Origin: RHLJ01 sp040222455 | GTDB taxonomy: Bacteria > Bacteroidota > Rhodothermia > Balneolales > Balneolaceae | Length of the DNA: 64,000 nucleotides | Assembly (NCBI GenBank): GCA_040222455.1 | Contig: JAVKDD010000015.1 | Coordinates: forward strand, 62,001-126,000 | Direction: 5' to 3' | Shown: positions 62,296 through 64,000 of the stretch, piece by piece | How positions within the stretch are numbered: the stretch's first letter is position 1 | Layout: every line of letters starts with the position of its first letter | The notes under the pieces: model-generated | The model's input: the letters and a program-made list of their open reading frames with translations, nothing else | What the model was told of the DNA's origin: nothing | Databases searched by the model: none | Made by a program: the position numbers and the translations under genes

Positions 62296-64000
62296 ATGAC
62301 TTACTTATCTACCGAAAATCTTGGAAAAAAATATGGACTCAAACTTCTATTTGAGGGTCTTACTTTTGGGATATCAAAAGGAGATAAGACAGCACTTATC
62401 GCACAAAATGGAACTGGGAAGTCTACTCTTTTAAAAATATTAGCGGGCAAAGAAACCCCAGATACTGGTGAAGTAATGATCCGAAATGGAATCCGGATCA
62501 GCCTTCTTGAGCAAGAGCCCGAATTAGAAGATTCACTAACCATTAATGAATTCATCACACATGGTGATAATGAGATGGTAAGTATAGTTCGAGAGTATGA
62601 GAAGGCAGTAGAAGCACAAGCAGAAAACTATAATGATGAAACTCAAAAAGCATTTGATAAAACCTTAGCTAAAATGGACGCTGCAAATGCCTGGGATTAT
62701 GAGCAACGACTTCAAGCAATTCTTGGACACCTTAGCATTCATGATTTAGATCAACCTATTTCATCGTTATCGGGAGGGCAACGTAAGCGAGTGGCATTAG
62801 CGTTTACGCTGTTAGATGAACCAGATCTCTTAATTCTTGATGAGCCTACTAACCATCTTGATGTTGAAATGATCGAATGGCTTGAAGCATATCTCACAAA
62901 AAGTACCATGACCCTATTAATGGTAACTCACGATCGCTATTTTCTAGATCGGGTTTGTAATCATATCTTAGAAATTGAAGACGGGCAACTGTATCATCAT
63001 AACGGAAATTATGAATACTTCCTTCAAAAGAAAGTTGAACGAGAAGAAGTTTATGCCACAGAAGTAGCCAAAGCTGGTAAACTGGCCAAGAAAGAACTCG
63101 AATGGATGCGAAGACAACCCAAAGCTCGCACTACCAAATCTAAATCTCGGATTGATGCTTTCTATGAAACGGAGAAAAAAGCTAATTCTGGAAAAGTGAA
63201 ACAAGAGATCAAACTAGAAGTTAGTGTTTCAAGGATCGGTGGGCAGGTTTTAGAACTAAAGAAAGTAAATAAAAGCTATGATGATTTAGTAATTCTTAAA
63301 AACTTTGATTACTCATTTAATAAAGGTGAGAAAATTGGGATTATTGGCAAAAATGGCGTTGGAAAAAGTACGTTTCTAAAAATTATTACTGGCGAAGAAG
63401 CGCCGGATTCCGGCTATGTTCTTACCGGCCAAACCATAATTTATGGGCATTACAAACAGCAAGGCATCACTTTTAAAGAAAGTGAACGAGTAATTGATGT
63501 AATTAAAGAAGTGGCTGAAGTTATCGAACTTTCGAATGGAGATACCATTTCAGCATCCCAATTTTTAGAGCATTTTATGTTTGATTCAAAGATGCAGTAC
63601 ACTCCCGTATCAAAATTAAGTGGTGGTGAAAAACGACGGCTTGGATTGATGATGGTGCTGATTAAAAATCCGAACTTCTTAATTCTGGATGAACCTACTA
63701 ATGATCTCGACCTTGTCACTTTAGAGAAGTTAGAATCGTTTTTAGCTGAATTTGGGGGTTGTTTAATTATCGTTTCTCATGATAGATATTTCATGGATAA
63801 TTTAGTTGATCACTACTTTGTGTTTGAAGGGAATGGAATCATTAAAGACTTCAACGGAACCTATCAGGAATATAAAGAACAAAGTGATGCGGTAAATTCT
63901 GCACCCAAAAAAAATTCTGAAAAGAAAGTTGCTCAAGTTCCAAAACAAAAAAATACAACTAGCTCAAATAAACTTTCTTTTAATGAAAAGAAACAATATC
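62296..64000 (+). CDS. ABC-F family ATPase, Uup-type (3' end cut by window edge)
   Basis: From ATG 62296 the frame is open for 568 codons to the window edge. It has two ATPase domains: Walker A AQNGTGKST (36-44), signature LSGGQRK near 159, LILDEPTNHLD; the second Walker A GKNGVGKST near 351, LSGGEKRR near 443, LILDEPTNDLD. The two are joined by the ABC-F linker, and a lysine-rich tail ends KLSFNEKKQY, the start of the Uup C-terminal coiled coil. No transmembrane part: it acts on ribosomes (or DNA for Uup), not as a transporter. The true end lies outside. Confidence 0.93.
   Translation, partial: MTYLSTENLGKKYGLKLLFEGLTFGISKGDKTALIAQNGTGKSTLLKILAGKETPDTGEVMIRNGIRISLLEQEPELEDSLTINEFITHGDNEMVSIVREYEKAVEAQAENYNDETQKAFDKTLAKMDAANAWDYEQRLQAILGHLSIHDLDQPISSLSGGQRKRVALAFTLLDEPDLLILDEPTNHLDVEMIEWLEAYLTKSTMTLLMVTHDRYFLDRVCNHILEIEDGQLYHHNGNYEYFLQKKVEREEVYATEVAKAGKLAKKELEWMRRQPKARTTKSKSRIDAFYETEKKANSGKVKQEIKLEVSVSRIGGQVLELKKVNKSYDDLVILKNFDYSFNKGEKIGIIGKNGVGKSTFLKIITGEEAPDSGYVLTGQTIIYGHYKQQGITFKESERVIDVIKEVAEVIELSNGDTISASQFLEHFMFDSKMQYTPVSKLSGGEKRRLGLMMVLIKNPNFLILDEPTNDLDLVTLEKLESFLAEFGGCLIIVSHDRYFMDNLVDHYFVFEGNGIIKDFNGTYQEYKEQSDAVNSAPKKNSEKKVAQVPKQKNTTSSNKLSFNEKKQY

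Noticed and set aside
1..64000. CRISPR arrays, insertion sequences, prophage or integrated islands
   Set aside because: No regularly spaced direct repeats, transposase, integrase or recombinase gene, and no stretch with clearly deviant codon use was seen.

Overview
This 64 kb window is low-GC chromosomal DNA from a heterotrophic, Gram-negative bacterium of the Bacteroidota/Balneolota kind; a Balneola-like marine genus is my best guess. The evidence is: secreted proteins with C-terminal type IX secretion (T9SS) sorting domains of the YPNPFNP type; DUF3078, DUF3667 and DUF2851 families; lamin-tail-domain proteins; a TonB-dependent receptor; and three good matches to the Bacteroidota promoter -7 box (TATCTTTG). 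I see no insertion sequence, prophage, CRISPR array or rRNA. The only tRNA is tRNA-Gln.

Layout. 1-1.2 kb: the end of an unknown gene and a TolB-like lipoprotein. 1.2-3.9 kb: a ferrous-iron uptake operon on the minus strand (Cys-rich FeoA-like protein, FeoA, FeoB, 46-aa FeoB-associated Cys-rich membrane protein). 4-9.5 kb: an unknown gene, then tRNA-Gln, prs, rplY, pth and hppA, read leftward as one unit that ends in a strong terminator. 9.5-16.3 kb: DUF2851, YtxH, a PyrR-like phosphoribosyltransferase, two tandem DUF3078 outer-envelope proteins, a PLP decarboxylase, a DUF3667 membrane protein and an exported RidA-like protein. 16.6-20.5 kb: ALDH7-type dehydrogenase, SpoU RNA methylase, PIN-PhoH ATPase. 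20.6-27.7 kb: secreted GH9 glucanase, S9 (DPP4-like) peptidase, TonB-dependent receptor. 27.9-39.4 kb: a giant lamin-tail-domain protein, a candidate structured RNA, a pair of small paralogous proteins, asd, glyQS and a CotH-lamin-tail T9SS protein. 39.5-46.7 kb: hydrolase, DUF2721, GT-C membrane glycosyltransferase, SodC, acyltransferase, SBF transporter, tsaD and a 58-aa ORF. 47.1-49.6 kb: hsp20-dnaK. 50.3-59.5 kb: a leftward cluster BatA-like / PH-like / hflX / CBS-ACT / 998-aa TPR / aroA. 59.6-64 kb: a large lipoprotein and a truncated ABC-F ATPase (Uup type).

How the genes work together. Most genes are housekeeping (tRNA charging and modification, PRPP synthesis, aspartate and shikimate pathways, chaperones) mixed with envelope and exported hydrolytic functions (GH9, S9 peptidase, lamin-tail/CotH T9SS cargo, TonB receptor) that suit a polymer-degrading marine lifestyle.

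The most unusual content is in the non-coding DNA. A 62-bp element with fixed ends occurs 15-22 nt past the stop codons of three minus-strand genes (amaB, asd, aroA), and its internal hairpin shows a compensatory base change between two copies. There are also several REP-like palindrome families, heptanucleotide repeats, a candidate ~127-nt structured RNA with its own terminator, and a sigma-54-like promoter before hsp20. Among proteins, the two small Cys-rich Feo proteins that share an Asp-Cys-Asn-Cys motif and the tandem PH-like pair deserve a second look. All functional calls are from reading the sequence alone; no database search was run.
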